Assembly: GCF_000003815.2 (NCBI RefSeq)
Contig: NC_049987.1
Span: 17,525,959 to 17,589,958 of the forward strand
Source of the DNA: Branchiostoma floridae
Taxonomy: Eukaryota > Chordata > Leptocardii > Amphioxiformes > Branchiostomatidae
DNA: 64,000 bases
Reading direction: 5' to 3'
Part shown: positions 10,263 through 20,193 of the stretch, one piece after another
Numbering within the stretch: position 1 is the stretch's first letter
Layout: each line of letters opens with the position of its first letter
Program-made: the position numbers and the translations under genes
Notes under the pieces: generated by a model
What the model saw: the letters and a program-made list of their open reading frames with translations, nothing else
Told to the model about the DNA's origin: nothing
The model's database searches: none

Positions 10263-12968
10263 TCATTCGACTTCCTTTCTAGTAACATCTTCGTTGATTC
10301 CAATGCTTTCTGAGTTCATTGTACTCTCTTCTTCGTTTGTACCACATGTAATGAACGAAGTCGTTTGTGTATCATACATACACATACTCCTACGGTCTAA
10401 CGCATTTGTGGTGGTAGTAGTTGTTCCACAAGGAATCGCTACTTGATCATCATACTGATTCTCCGCTGTTCTCAAAGCTTCATATTGCGTCTCTGTGTTG
10501 TAAAGTGAGGAGTTAGCGCCAACGTTTCTGTCAGTTGTGGGCAGGTGAACGTCATACTGATTTTCCGTTGTTCTCAAAGCTTCATATTGCGTCTCTATGC
10601 TGTAAAGCGATGTGTTCATAGCGCCAACGTTTCTGGTCGAGGGCAGGTGAACATCAGCTGCCGCTGCAGCATAGAAGGTCAGAGAGTCTTCGTTGTCGTC
10701 ATCAGAGTCCGAGTTCTCCGTTGGAGAGACCTGTCCAGATTCGTTACAGGTAGTTTCGTGTCTCACATCGTGATGTTGTGTTGCAAGAGGACGGTGAAAC
10801 ACGTCACCATCGTCCGAGATTTCACAATAGTCGTGCACGTTTTCCTGTGGATTACCATTTGCATCATCCCCGTCCGTTTGATTACAGGCGTTTGGCGTAG
10901 GTGTCAATGAATCGGAGCCATGAATGTCGTCAGTTCGACAGTTTACATCGTTAATGTCCTCTGCTGCGAGTGTTCTTTGTGTATTACTTTGGTACAAAGG
11001 ATTCCTCTGTAAGAGACGTAAGATCTCGTCCCTTGAAAGAGTAGTGAGTTGTGTTCTGACGCTGTCTTCTTGACCGCAGCCGTCACTGTTTGTATTGACC
11101 GTGACTCTTACGGAATTTGTCATTCCGTATGACTCCAGGCTTGTGTCATTAATTTCGCTGATGTTGCCATTGTCGCGATTATCCGGACCACTACTACTCT
11201 TTCCACAGAAACAGATAGCCAAAACGCAGCAAACTATAAAAAAAGCTGCAATCCCAAAGCTTGCTACAATGGCAATCCTGATATCTAGAACGCTACCCGT
11301 TGTCCCTTGCGTATCATTAGGATATGCTGCAGTATTTGCTCTCCCTGTACGGTTGTACGTGTTGTCAATGCCAGTGACAACTGTATTTACTAACACTGCT
11401 GGAGTCACTCCTGTCGTCGAATAGATACTGTTTGAAAGAACATCCTCCGAATAACACGATGCGCTTTTTCTTCCTTGCTCCATCGTGGACACGTTAAAGA
11501 ACGAAGTATCTTTCATGTCACCAGTGATAATAAAACAGGCAATACTCGAATGCTTCCACTTTTGAGAGCTAAATGTTTCTCTGACTATCATGCTAAAACC
11601 ATCTCTTCTGGAGTTGCCTTGTTTGTCAACTGTCTCAAGAAAAGAAAATCGTAAACTGGACGGACCTTTCAATGCCAGACCTATACCTCCAACCTCTGTC
11701 CAGACATCTGAACATTGCCTTGATGAAGTTTGGTTTCCATCTGACTGTTTATATTTTGCTACAATGACGAAAGGAGCAGAATACGCGATGTGACCTGACC
11801 TCAATTCTTTACTGAGTACCATACAAGAATCCAGATTACTTGGAACGTTATGCTTACTTCCTGATTTGCTAAACCAATCAATAGTCAAGCTGTTAACATT
11901 GATATCATAGTTGATATGAAACACTAAGCCAATGGCCTCAAATCGTATCCACTGCTTTGTCTTTCCGTCACAATTATCAAGTACAGCATTCCATGACTTG
12001 TCTTGTAAAATATCTATTGTGGAATCGCCAAGTTTGGCTTCGATAAGGTTCGTCATCGTCAAGAATACCTCTCCACTTACACACACTAAGTCGTTTTGAC
12101 TTAAGTCCAGAAACTGTAGCTGGCTCATTGATTCAAACACGTCAGATGGAACTATTTGGATTTTGTTTCCGCTGAGAAGTAGTGTTTTAAGCCAATCCAG
12201 TCCGAAAAGCCAGTCTGCACACACTGTTGTTAATACATTACTCCTAAGATCTAATAGACTAAGGTGACTTTCATTGAAATCAAAACATTTGGCTTCTAAA
12301 CTGGAGATGTTATTATGAGAAATCGAAAGCTTGTCAAATAAGCCACTACGTGAACCATGGTACCAGTTTGTGGGGATGTGCGTCAACATGTTGTAGTCTA
12401 AATGTAAATTCCTTAACTTGTGAAAATCTTTGAACGTGGCTTTGCTCATTTCAGTTATCCCTGCATCAATCAGAAAGAGGCTGGCGACTGAAGTTGGGTC
12501 GATTATCGCTAGTTTTTGTGACGAAAGAATTCCGTATTGAAAACCTCTTATAGCGAGCATTTCAACACCTGGAAAACACCTTTCTAATGGAATATTAGCA
12601 AATTTAGCAAAATGTGTGTAATTTTTGTTCATACAGACAAGGCACTCTGATTTGCTTGCCAAATTACTACCGGCATACCGTTTGTAATAATCGTGTATTT
12701 TACGGATGGGCAGGCAACTTGGNNNNNNNNNNNNNNNNNNNNNNNNNNNNNNNNNNNNNNNNNNNNNNNNNNNNNNNNNNNNNNNNNNNNNNNNNNNNNN
12801 NNNNNNNNNNNNNNNNNNNNNNAAAAAGAAAAAAAAAAAAATGAATACGCCGGTTCTTGCGCAGACTAGCCTGGCACAGATCTGATATACGTATCGGATG
12901 CTGTCACAAGGGCTGAAGGAACAGGACCACGAACTTGTACCTAAATCTTGTTTTGATTTTGAAAACAA
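10263..12968 (-). CDS. LRR receptor-like membrane protein A (5' end damaged or misassembled)
   Basis: Paralogue of genes B-E and closest to C; its LRR and membrane-proximal regions differ from C at only scattered residues. Reading from the minus strand: N-cap cysteine region partly lost in a gap, about six LRRs (LRNLHLDYNMLTHIP, LSLLDLRSNVLTTV, LKTLLLSGNKIQIVP, LQFLDLSQNDLVCV), a domain starting WIRFEAIGLVFHINYD, a Thr/Asn-rich stalk, a membrane segment around residues 560-588 ending CCVLAICFC, and a long tail with NPLY, DYCEISDD and SLTFYAAAAADV. A stretch of about 37 aa (SLYxxETQYEALRTxENQYD) occurs twice in the tail. The 5' end is abnormal: relative to C the signal-peptide ATG reads ATC, one base is missing just after it, and a poly-T run abuts the 12723-12822 gap. 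It is either a pseudogene or a gap-edge error. The start given is only the end of the open frame. Confidence 0.75.
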   Translation of the reverse strand: MFSKSKQDLGTSSWSCSFSPCDSIRYVYQICARLVCARTGVFIFFFFFXXXXXXXXXXXXXXXXXXXXXXXXXXXXXXXXXXPSCLPIRKIHDYYKRYAGSNLASKSECLVCMNKNYTHFAKFANIPLERCFPGVEMLAIRGFQYGILSSQKLAIIDPTSVASLFLIDAGITEMSKATFKDFHKLRNLHLDYNMLTHIPTNWYHGSRSGLFDKLSISHNNISSLEAKCFDFNESHLSLLDLRSNVLTTVCADWLFGLDWLKTLLLSGNKIQIVPSDVFESMSQLQFLDLSQNDLVCVSGEVFLTMTNLIEAKLGDSTIDILQDKSWNAVLDNCDGKTKQWIRFEAIGLVFHINYDINVNSLTIDWFSKSGSKHNVPSNLDSCMVLSKELRSGHIAYSAPFVIVAKYKQSDGNQTSSRQCSDVWTEVGGIGLALKGPSSLRFSFLETVDKQGNSRRDGFSMIVRETFSSQKWKHSSIACFIITGDMKDTSFFNVSTMEQGRKSASCYSEDVLSNSIYSTTGVTPAVLVNTVVTGIDNTYNRTGRANTAAYPNDTQGTTGSVLDIRIAIVASFGIAAFFIVCCVLAICFCGKSSSGPDNRDNGNISEINDTSLESYGMTNSVRVTVNTNSDGCGQEDSVRTQLTTLSRDEILRLLQRNPLYQSNTQRTLAAEDINDVNCRTDDIHGSDSLTPTPNACNQTDGDDANGNPQENVHDYCEISDDGDVFHRPLATQHHDVRHETTCNESGQVSPTENSDSDDDNEDSLTFYAAAAADVHLPSTRNVGAMNTSLYSIETQYEALRTTENQYDVHLPTTDRNVGANSSLYNTETQYEALRTAENQYDDQVAIPCGTTTTTTNALDRRSMCMYDTQTTSFITCGTNEEESTMNSESIGINEDVTRKEVE
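12723..12822. other. Assembly gap (100 N) inside gene A
   Basis: 100 N with a poly-A/poly-T run at its edge (12823-12840). It removes the N-cap cysteine segment of gene A. Confidence 1.
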
Positions 12969-13039
12969 ATCTTGTCTTGACCGAAAACGTATAAAGGCAC
13001 TTCATTCACCAAAAACGCCTGCTTGTGGATGTAAGCCGG

Positions 13040-13050
13040 TGTATATATCT
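13040..13050 (-). promoter_or_regulatory. TATA box of LRR gene A
   Basis: The minus strand reads GATATATACACCGG, about 40 bp before the first ATG. The homologous site ahead of gene C reads ATCTATACACCGG. The flanking sequence down to AAGCAGGCGTTTT is conserved between the two genes. Confidence 0.5.
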
Positions 13051-13209
13051 TACTGTGTTGTATAATATTTCAAGGATAGTGCTTTCATAAAAGTTTTGGA
13101 AAATATGCCTTTCTTTTTTTTTATTCTAAAGTTTAAGGCTAGTCCTATCAAATTCATAAAAATGACAAAACCTTTTTTTCACCTGACGCGAAAGCGATGT
13201 AGATTCCCG

Positions 13210-13742
13210 GCCTGTGGACTGTCAGATGTCGTTGTTTGATAGATGTCGTTGTTTGACAGATGTCCTTGTTTGACAGATGTCCTTGTTTGACAGATGTCCT
13301 TGTTTGACAGACGCCCCTGTTTGACAGATGTCCTTGTTTGACAGACGTCGTTATTTTTTGACAGATGTCCTTGTTTGACAGATGTCCTTGTTTGACAGAT
13401 GCTGTTTGACAGATGTCGTTGTTTGACAGATGCCCCTGTTTGACAGATGTCCTTGTTTGACAAATGTCCTTATTTGACAGACGCCGTTGTTTGACAGATG
13501 TCCTTGTTTGACAGATGCTGTTTGACAGATGTCGCTGTTTGACAGATGTCGCTGTTTGACAGATGTCGCTGTTTGACAGATGTCGTTGTTTGACAGACGC
13601 CCCTGTTTGACAGATGTCCTTGTTTGACAGACGCCGTTGTTTGACAGATGACCTTGTTTGACAGACGTCGTTGTTTGACAGATGTCGCTGTTTGACAGAT
13701 GTCCTTGTTTGACAGGTGTCCTTGTTTTACAGACGTCGCTGA
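13210..13742. repeat. 17-bp minisatellite upstream of gene A
   Basis: About 30 tandem copies of TGTTTGACAGATGTCCT with C/G variation at one position. It lies about 210 bp upstream of gene A. The array at 23746-23985 is the same unit in the same orientation relative to gene C, but shorter (about 13 copies). Confidence 0.93.
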
Positions 13743-14822
13743 TGTTAGCTGACTAGCTTGTCCGTAGAGTCAGTGCTGATATCGATCCCCTCCCCTCCAA
13801 CGACAGACAAAAATAAAACAAAAACTTGAAAATATCTGAAGCCTCAAGATGGCTCTTCTTTGCAATATGTAGTTGCTGTCGCTGTTTTTGAGATGGTAAA
13901 CTCGAACAGAAAACGACCGGTATTACCAATGAGCTTTTATCTGACAAAAGCTTCTATATATTACACACTGGAATATGACTCGATCACGATTGCTCACAGG
14001 AAAGCAAAGGGAGTAAAAACTACCCACTCGTCTTCAAACCACGTAACTTATAGGAGTGCCGAGCTCGAGACTAATTTGTATCATAATCATCGTTCGTCGT
14101 TTGCTTGTACCAATTTAGAATAGGGCCTGGCAAAAGAAAATGTTGTGATCACGGTTACTGTCCTATTTATTTTGGTTCGGTCATGAAAAAATATAGTCGG
14201 TAGAAAGGGATAACTTTTTTTATCTTGACTTAAGTGACCGACATATATAGATTAGCATTGCATTTTGCACTGGTATTTGGAGCATCTTATATCGTAATTA
14301 TTCAGATATACATTATACAAACAGAAGTATTCTATCAAATAAACAAAGAAGTGCAATGTTGCTGTGAAGTCTTACATCATACAGTTAAAAGCACCAAACT
14401 GTTAACAGCGAGTGAAATGCAAGTCTATTTTGCCTTTCGTGACCAAGACGCCTGATCAAAACGTTCAAGCCATTTCCTAGTAGCTTGCATTGAAAAAACT
14501 CTATGGTCGGTAGTTTTCTTTGCAAGGGTCTGTCTTGTATCCAGAAACACTGCATGTTTTTTCCTAGGCCATCTCAACAATTAATTGTGAGAAGCTGTCG
14601 CTTAATGAATAAATTCATAGTCTCTTCTTTGCATGTGTCATGATGAGTGAATCACGTGTAGAACCACTTGTTATCAATTTGTAACGATTCTACTTTTACA
14701 CTCTCTATTCAATATATTAGTCTGGAGATGCTAGAGGTTATTCCAAGTCACTAACACGGTTGCCTTATTTCACGTCATAAAAAAAAAACAGTGTATTTCC
14801 AATTGCCAAAGTTTTGCATCAT

Positions 14823-15050
14823 ATTATTAGTTCATTTTCTAATAGGTCCAACATCCGGTTCACCAATTTTTTTCAGGTCCGGTTTTTCTGGACCGGTCCA
14901 ATAAGAAAAACCGGTAACCAGTACCCAGCCCAAGCTCAACAGTTTTTCTCCACGTGATGGCTTGACCTCCCCTCTTTCTTTTTCCCACTGGGCACCAATT
15001 TGTTTTAAAAGCAAATAAGGTACAGGGGAGGGGTGAGCATACAAACAACT
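14823..15050. other. Hairpin-containing intergenic segment
   Basis: An imperfect inverted repeat around 14878-14912 (CCGGTTTTTCTGGACC facing AAGAAAAACCGG). No gene is recognised. It lies between the divergent genes A and B. Confidence 0.35.
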
Positions 15051-15079
15051 TCCTTGGAGTGCCCTTTGTTACGGTAGCC

Positions 15080-15877
15080 TTGAGTCCAGCCTTGTTAGCT
15101 TAGCTTTGTTCCGCTCCCGAAGGTCCCTACTCGGCGAGTAGCAACCTTCGGCAGCGGAACGAAGCTAACAAGAGTTCGGAGACCTCATATCTCCATGAAA
15201 TAGTCTGATTATGTAAATGTCTTCCACATTTGCATAATCTATGCTTAGTTTTGTATACCTGTAAATGACCTACGCAGGTCACTATGTTGATTGTCCTCTC
15301 ATTCACCACATCGATGAATTATGGCAATTTTGTATTAATTATGCAAATTAAGGACTCATTTGCATAATTGGTATCTAATAATGTTCCACCTACCACAAAC
15401 TACATATATTACGTGTATTTTCTATAAAGGAAACACTGCAAATACAGATTTTCCTCATTAAATATGCAAATTAAGTGTCAGTTTGCATAATTTGCACTTC
15501 ATCATTTGCATCTCTGTCTAAGCTACCTACATACCAAATATCATATAAATTTGTCGTTCCCTTCTTCAGTTATCCTCCTTTTGACTGAAATACCCCTGCA
15601 GTTCTAGAGCAACCTGCTAGGGGGACCGAATATACACCACATATCTCTTATGTCACAAGCTATCTGCTACTAGCTATCTGCCATCCAAAAATCAAGACCA
15701 TAGCACATCCAGTTCAAAATATCAAAAAGGTGAATTACTGCAGCAGTACCAAGGTCACATACCAGGGGGCCCAAAATTGACCTTGACCCTTGTCTTCCCA
15801 ACACCTACCCACAAACCAAATATCATCGTAATCCATAAAGGGGTTCTTGAGTTATGCTCACTACAAAGATCCGGACA

Positions 15878-15912
<35 letters not shown>

Positions 15913-16019
15913 ACACACACAGACACACCCAAAACTATATCTCCATTTATCATGGAGATAACAAGGCTGGCGAGTAGCCACCTTCGGGAGTGGAACGAAG
16001 CTAACATGGCTGGACTCCA
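15080..16019. mobile_element. TIR element of about 0.94 kb between genes A and B
   Basis: The left end (TGAGTCCAGCCTTGTTAGCT, continuing TTCCGCTCCCGAAGG) is matched inversely by the right end (GGAGTGGAACGAAGCTAACA then GGCTGGACTCCA), giving imperfect arms of about 50 bp. An extra inverted copy of the arm at 15130-15172 makes the left end a hairpin. The interior has repeated ATGCAAATTA/TTTGCATAAT words and a (CAGA)n microsatellite at 15886-15925. No transposase is visible. Confidence 0.6.
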
Positions 16020-16905
16020 GCCTGCATGCTATTTCTACGGTACACGTGTGTATAATAACAGGAACATACATGTGATTCCACGATCTAGGCTTAGGTCAGA
16101 AACTTTCTCGATGTCCTTGAGCCTATTTTCCGTGTACAACACACATGCGTGTGTGACGCGAGTCACGTATCAAGCCAGTTGTAAGTAGCCACGTGGGTAA
16201 TGGGTGACCATCTGGATTACAATATCTGTGCTCTAGTTTGTTGAGTAAAATTAGTCTGGGTTTTCGTTGCAATCGAGTGTTTGGCTAGCCAGCCAAGAAG
16301 TAACTAGTTGTACGGGGGGGGGGGAGGTAAATAAAAAATAAAAACTTCCTAGGAGTGACATTTGGTACGGTATATATACGTGCGTATACAGTAACATATA
16401 TGTGATCCCGCGACCTAGTTTTAGGTCAGAGACTTTCTCGATGTCCTTAAGCCTATTTTCCGTGTACAACACACGTGCGTTTGTGGCGTGAGTCACGTAT
16501 GAAGCCAGTCTTAGCCACGTGGGTACTGGGTGAAAATTTGTATTAAAAGATTCATGTACTACTTTGTTGAAGATTTTATTTTGGTTTCTCGTATAAATTG
16601 AGTTTTGCGCTAGCCAGCCAAGTAGCAACTAGTTGAAAGGGGGGTAGGGGAAAAAAGAAAAAACAACTTCCTAGGGGTGACATTTGGTACAGTATATTAC
16701 GTACGTATACAGGAACATACATGCGATCATACGATTAAGGATGAGGTCGGAAACGTTTTTGATGTCCTTGAGCCTATTTTTAATGTACAGCACACGTGCG
16801 TGCGTGATGTGAGTCACGTGTCGAGCCAGGCTTAGCCACGTGGAATATGATTGACATTTCGGATTTTTGGATTAGTCTGGATTTTCGTATAAATCTAGTT
16901 CTTCG
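16000..16905 (+). promoter_or_regulatory. Three tandem copies of a TATA/CACGTG promoter module upstream of gene B
   Basis: Three units of roughly 300 bp (about 16000-16290, 16340-16620, 16666-16905). Each contains GATGTCCTTGAGCCTATTTT, a GTCACGT element, GCCACGTGG, and then an AGTCTGG-TTTTCGTATAAAT block. TATAAAT is at 16592-16598 and 16888-16894; in the first unit the TATA is lost. The copy nearest gene B has an intact TATA, and the following sequence matches the 5' UTR of gene D. Similar modules lie on the minus strand upstream of D and E. Confidence 0.65.
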
Positions 16906-16919
16906 CGACATAATTTGGT

Positions 16920-17213
16920 AGTCACTGCATTTTAAGCTTTCCTGCTTGACATTAAAGATTCTGTTCTTCGAGAATACTTCCCAAAACTTATTTTGACATC
17001 CAACAAGAAGCTGCATCTTTCAAGATTCCATAATTTGCAAAATAGTTTAACGAAGAGACAGCAGAAACAGATTCATCTATTTGTCAACTGCTTCATCCGA
17101 CGTGCTCAACTATTGGTTGGGCAACTCCACGCGGACCCTGTCTCCAAACAAGTCAAGGTCTCATCTTGTCATTTGGTTCTTCGGGACATCCAGCAAATCT
17201 CAGGTAAAAGACT
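16920..17213 (+). other. Predicted 5' UTR exon of LRR gene B
   Basis: Starts about 25 bp after the TATA at 16888 and ends at a good donor, CAG|GTAAAAG (17211-17220), with a possible acceptor TTTTACATTAG at 17321-17331. The segment 17081-17213 is closely matched upstream of gene D, and its end upstream of gene E. The splice itself is inferred. Confidence 0.5.
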
Positions 17214-17407
17214 TGACTACTTGTCGGGCGTGTTTGAATTTTGAAACGAGCCAGCGTCTCTTCTGAAATACAAATTAAGTGATTTGCTGACAAACAGCTA
17301 TATCCATTTTTATCTTACTGTTTTACATTAGAAAATCTGAAACATTGGACACTAAAAACATCACTAGCTTCTAAATTATAAATAGAACGGGACGAAGAAA
17401 AACTTTC

Positions 17408-19867
17408 GTGAGAATGAGATTTATCGAATACGTCGTTGTGGTTGTTGTTGCCATGGCAACGGTTTCTAGGCTCTCGGCAGATCAAACGTGCTTTCCGACA
17501 TGCAAAAGAATGGCGTTTACTAGTTGCCTGCACAAAGGCCAACTGAGTGACGACCTCTTAACACGAAACATGTATCCACGAGCTCACAAGGAGTGCATCT
17601 CATGCAACAATAGCTACAAACAAAGAGATAAAACGGCAAACAAGCCGACAGAGAAGTGTTTTACAGGTATAGAGTGGCTCGCTATTACCGGTTTGCAATA
17701 CGGAACCCTTTCGTCGCAAAAACTAGCTGTAATCGACTCTTCTTCACTATTCGTTCTTTTCCTGATTGATGCGGGGATAACGGAAATAGAAAAGGGAGCA
17801 TTCAAAGATTTTGACGTCCTGATACATTTGCATTTAGATTACAACATGTTGACGAGCATTACTGGCAACTGGACCAGTGTCAATCGTTCAGCGCCCGGAT
17901 ATTATCTCACCAAGCTTACGATTTCTCACAATAACATTTCCACTTTAGACCCCGGGTGTTTTGAAAGTATGAACTACCTTACTTTGTTAGACCTAAGGAG
18001 TAATGCATTAAAAGCCGTACGTAGAGATTGGCTCATCGGACTGGAAAATCTAGAAACACTACATCTCAGCGAAAACAAAATCAGAACACTTCCATCCGAT
18101 GTGTTTGAATCAATGAGGAAACTGCAGTTTCTGGATTTGAGTCATAACGACTTACTGTGTCTACGCGGAGAAGTGTTCTTGACTCTACCAAACCTTATCA
18201 GAGCCGAACTTGCCGAAAATAAGCTGGTTAGCCCCAAAGGAGGCACTTTCCATGATATGGCATGGCACGTCGTGTTGGAAAACTGTGACTGTCCAGGCGA
18301 AAGGACAAAACAGTGGATACGATTCGAGTCCATTGGCTTAGTATTGCACATCAATTATGAGTCCAACGATAGCAGCTTTTCCATTGATTGGTTCAGTACG
18401 TTGGGAAGTAAATACAAGATCCCAATCAATATGGACTCGTGCAATCCACTTAGCAAGGAGTTGAGGTCAGGTCATATCTTGTCTTATGCTCCTTTTGTCA
18501 TCATTGCACTGAATAGTACAAGTAAAGACAATCTTAACAGCTCTTTATCTAATCAGTGTTTGGATGCTTGGGAAGGGTCTGATGGAATACGCTTGGCTTT
18601 AAAGGGTTCATCCATTTTAAGAGTGTCTGGAATAAAAGGATTTGAAAATTCAGTTGGTACCATAGCGGAGGGTTTCGGCGTTGTGGCAACCACCCTAGAC
18701 AAGCCTACAGTCGACCCACAGAGTACAATGGGCAGCAAAGATACTTCTCTAAATATCTCTTGTTTTGCTGTATTTCCCAATGGCAAACTGTTTTCGTCCG
18801 TTAACTTCCCCATAATAGATAGAAAGAAGTATTTTTCGGAAAGCGAGAATGATAGCTGTTTGACGGATTGGAAAGAAACTGAAACAATAGACACAACTTC
18901 GGAACCATGGAACCGAGAACATAATCTTCTTGACTTCACAAGAAAAGAAAATAACACACATGGAACGACAGCTAATACACCTCAAATGTCCCTTGCACAC
19001 AACAACTCAATTGATCATGAAGTTATCAACGAAAGTTTTTGGATTCCCATTACCGCAGTATTGGTTACGGCGTTAACAGTTTTTATTGCATTTCTTTGGT
19101 ACCGAAGAAAGATTAGCCATCAAAACCAAAACCATGATATCACTGACTCCAACGATGCAACTCAGGCATCAGATATGACAACATATTCTATAGACAACCC
19201 CGTATGCCAAAGCAATGGCGACACAGGTGAAATTTCTGAACAAAACAGAGAAGATGGTAGCCGAAACTTTGCAACGTCAATAATCAATCTGTTACAAAGG
19301 AACGTTATGTATATATATCAAAGAAACAGTGCGCACGAAACACCACAGACAGAGAACATACATGAAGACTGTAGAACAGACGACAACGAGTATGATCAGA
19401 TAAATGAGGATAAAGTGTACGAGCCACAGGGACATGCCTACTGCGATATCTCAGACGATGATGGTACCTACGAAAACGACAACGTGTTTGAGCCTTCTGA
19501 TGCGAATGAATATCAAGAAATAAGAGACGAAGACATTGAGAAAACATCCGAACAGTCCTCACAAAACGAGAACACTGACTCTCACGAGGACGAAGAATCT
19601 CTGACTTTCTATGCTGCAGCTTCAGCTGATGTTCGCTTGTCCACAACTCAAAATATCAGCACCAATGCCCCACTATATAAGCTAGACAAAAGGGCCGAAA
19701 CTGTAAACTGTACAATGGACAATCAGCTTGCCGTGAATACTGTTGATCAAATGGAAACAGTTTACGGTAAACCTGATGACTGTACAGATATATCAAATTG
19801 TACTGATAGTCTTGTTTATGGAAAATCAGAGGATATTATTACATGTGATACAAACGAGCAATACTAG
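17408..19867 (+). CDS. LRR receptor-like membrane protein B
   Basis: A single coding exon of 819 aa, type I membrane protein. Signal peptide about 1-26, ending SRLSADQ; cysteine-rich N-cap CFPTCKRMAF...CISC...CFTGIEWLAITGLQYG; about six LRRs (roughly 116-295); then an unrecognised domain from WIRFESIGLVLHINYE to about residue 475 with four or more cysteines; a stalk; a membrane segment near 544-566 (WIPITAVLVTALTVFIAFLWY); and an acidic tail of about 250 aa. The tail holds AYCDISDD, EYQEIRDEDIE, ESLTFYAAASADV and VYGKxxD. There is no TIR, death or kinase domain, so signalling would go through phosphotyrosine adaptors (inference). D is the closest paralogue and starts at the second ATG (17414, MRFIEY), so either ATG is possible. 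AATAAA signals follow at 20174 and 20188. Confidence 0.88.
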   Translation: MRMRFIEYVVVVVVAMATVSRLSADQTCFPTCKRMAFTSCLHKGQLSDDLLTRNMYPRAHKECISCNNSYKQRDKTANKPTEKCFTGIEWLAITGLQYGTLSSQKLAVIDSSSLFVLFLIDAGITEIEKGAFKDFDVLIHLHLDYNMLTSITGNWTSVNRSAPGYYLTKLTISHNNISTLDPGCFESMNYLTLLDLRSNALKAVRRDWLIGLENLETLHLSENKIRTLPSDVFESMRKLQFLDLSHNDLLCLRGEVFLTLPNLIRAELAENKLVSPKGGTFHDMAWHVVLENCDCPGERTKQWIRFESIGLVLHINYESNDSSFSIDWFSTLGSKYKIPINMDSCNPLSKELRSGHILSYAPFVIIALNSTSKDNLNSSLSNQCLDAWEGSDGIRLALKGSSILRVSGIKGFENSVGTIAEGFGVVATTLDKPTVDPQSTMGSKDTSLNISCFAVFPNGKLFSSVNFPIIDRKKYFSESENDSCLTDWKETETIDTTSEPWNREHNLLDFTRKENNTHGTTANTPQMSLAHNNSIDHEVINESFWIPITAVLVTALTVFIAFLWYRRKISHQNQNHDITDSNDATQASDMTTYSIDNPVCQSNGDTGEISEQNREDGSRNFATSIINLLQRNVMYIYQRNSAHETPQTENIHEDCRTDDNEYDQINEDKVYEPQGHAYCDISDDDGTYENDNVFEPSDANEYQEIRDEDIEKTSEQSSQNENTDSHEDEESLTFYAAASADVRLSTTQNISTNAPLYKLDKRAETVNCTMDNQLAVNTVDQMETVYGKPDDCTDISNCTDSLVYGKSEDIITCDTNEQY

Positions 19868-20173
19868 TACTCATGAGAAGGATACATTGGTACAAGCGAA
19901 GGTGCAACTAGACTAGAAAAGTACTGGAATTGTAATGGTTGTTTGTCTCTTACACGTACGTGTGCTTCAGTAAGTGCCATAGAGACTTGATAATATGTAT
20001 TGTTGCAATGTACTGAAGTTTAACATAACTTCTTAAGGTTAGAAATTCACGCAAAAGTAAGATTTTCTACAGCACAACCTCTATTGTTTCCTCAGTTTTC
20101 TTAGTATCGAAATGCAATGGACATCGATGAATTGTGTTAGAAGTTTAAAAAAATCATTTTCGTAAGTCTTAGA

Positions 20174-20193
20174 AATAAATAATGGTGAATAAA
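20174..20193 (+). promoter_or_regulatory. Poly(A) signals of gene B
   Basis: Two AATAAA motifs, 20174-20179 and 20188-20193, about 310 bp after the stop codon. Gene D has counterparts at 30088-30107 on the minus strand. Confidence 0.6.

Larger units (their letters stand above)
7970..14780. repeat. Segmental duplication block 1a (carries LRR gene A)
   Basis: By eye, this interval is an inverted copy of about 22790-28095. Matching landmarks: 7970-8160 with 28095-27905; 9340-9520 with 27240-27110; 10080-10130 with 26880-26820; LRR genes A and C; the 17-bp minisatellite; 13750-14110 with 23740-23430; and 14590-14780 with 22990-22790. Exact ends and identity need alignment, and the gaps at 8204 and 9943 hide part of it. 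Confidence 0.75.

Noticed and set aside
13179..13463. ORF of 94 codons with repeated DICQTRTSVKQGHLS
   Set aside because: It is the 17-bp minisatellite read in one frame. Its period is not a multiple of three, so the frame persists only by chance indels.
13210..13742. CRISPR-like array
   Set aside because: Units are contiguous without unique spacers and the context is animal; it is a minisatellite.
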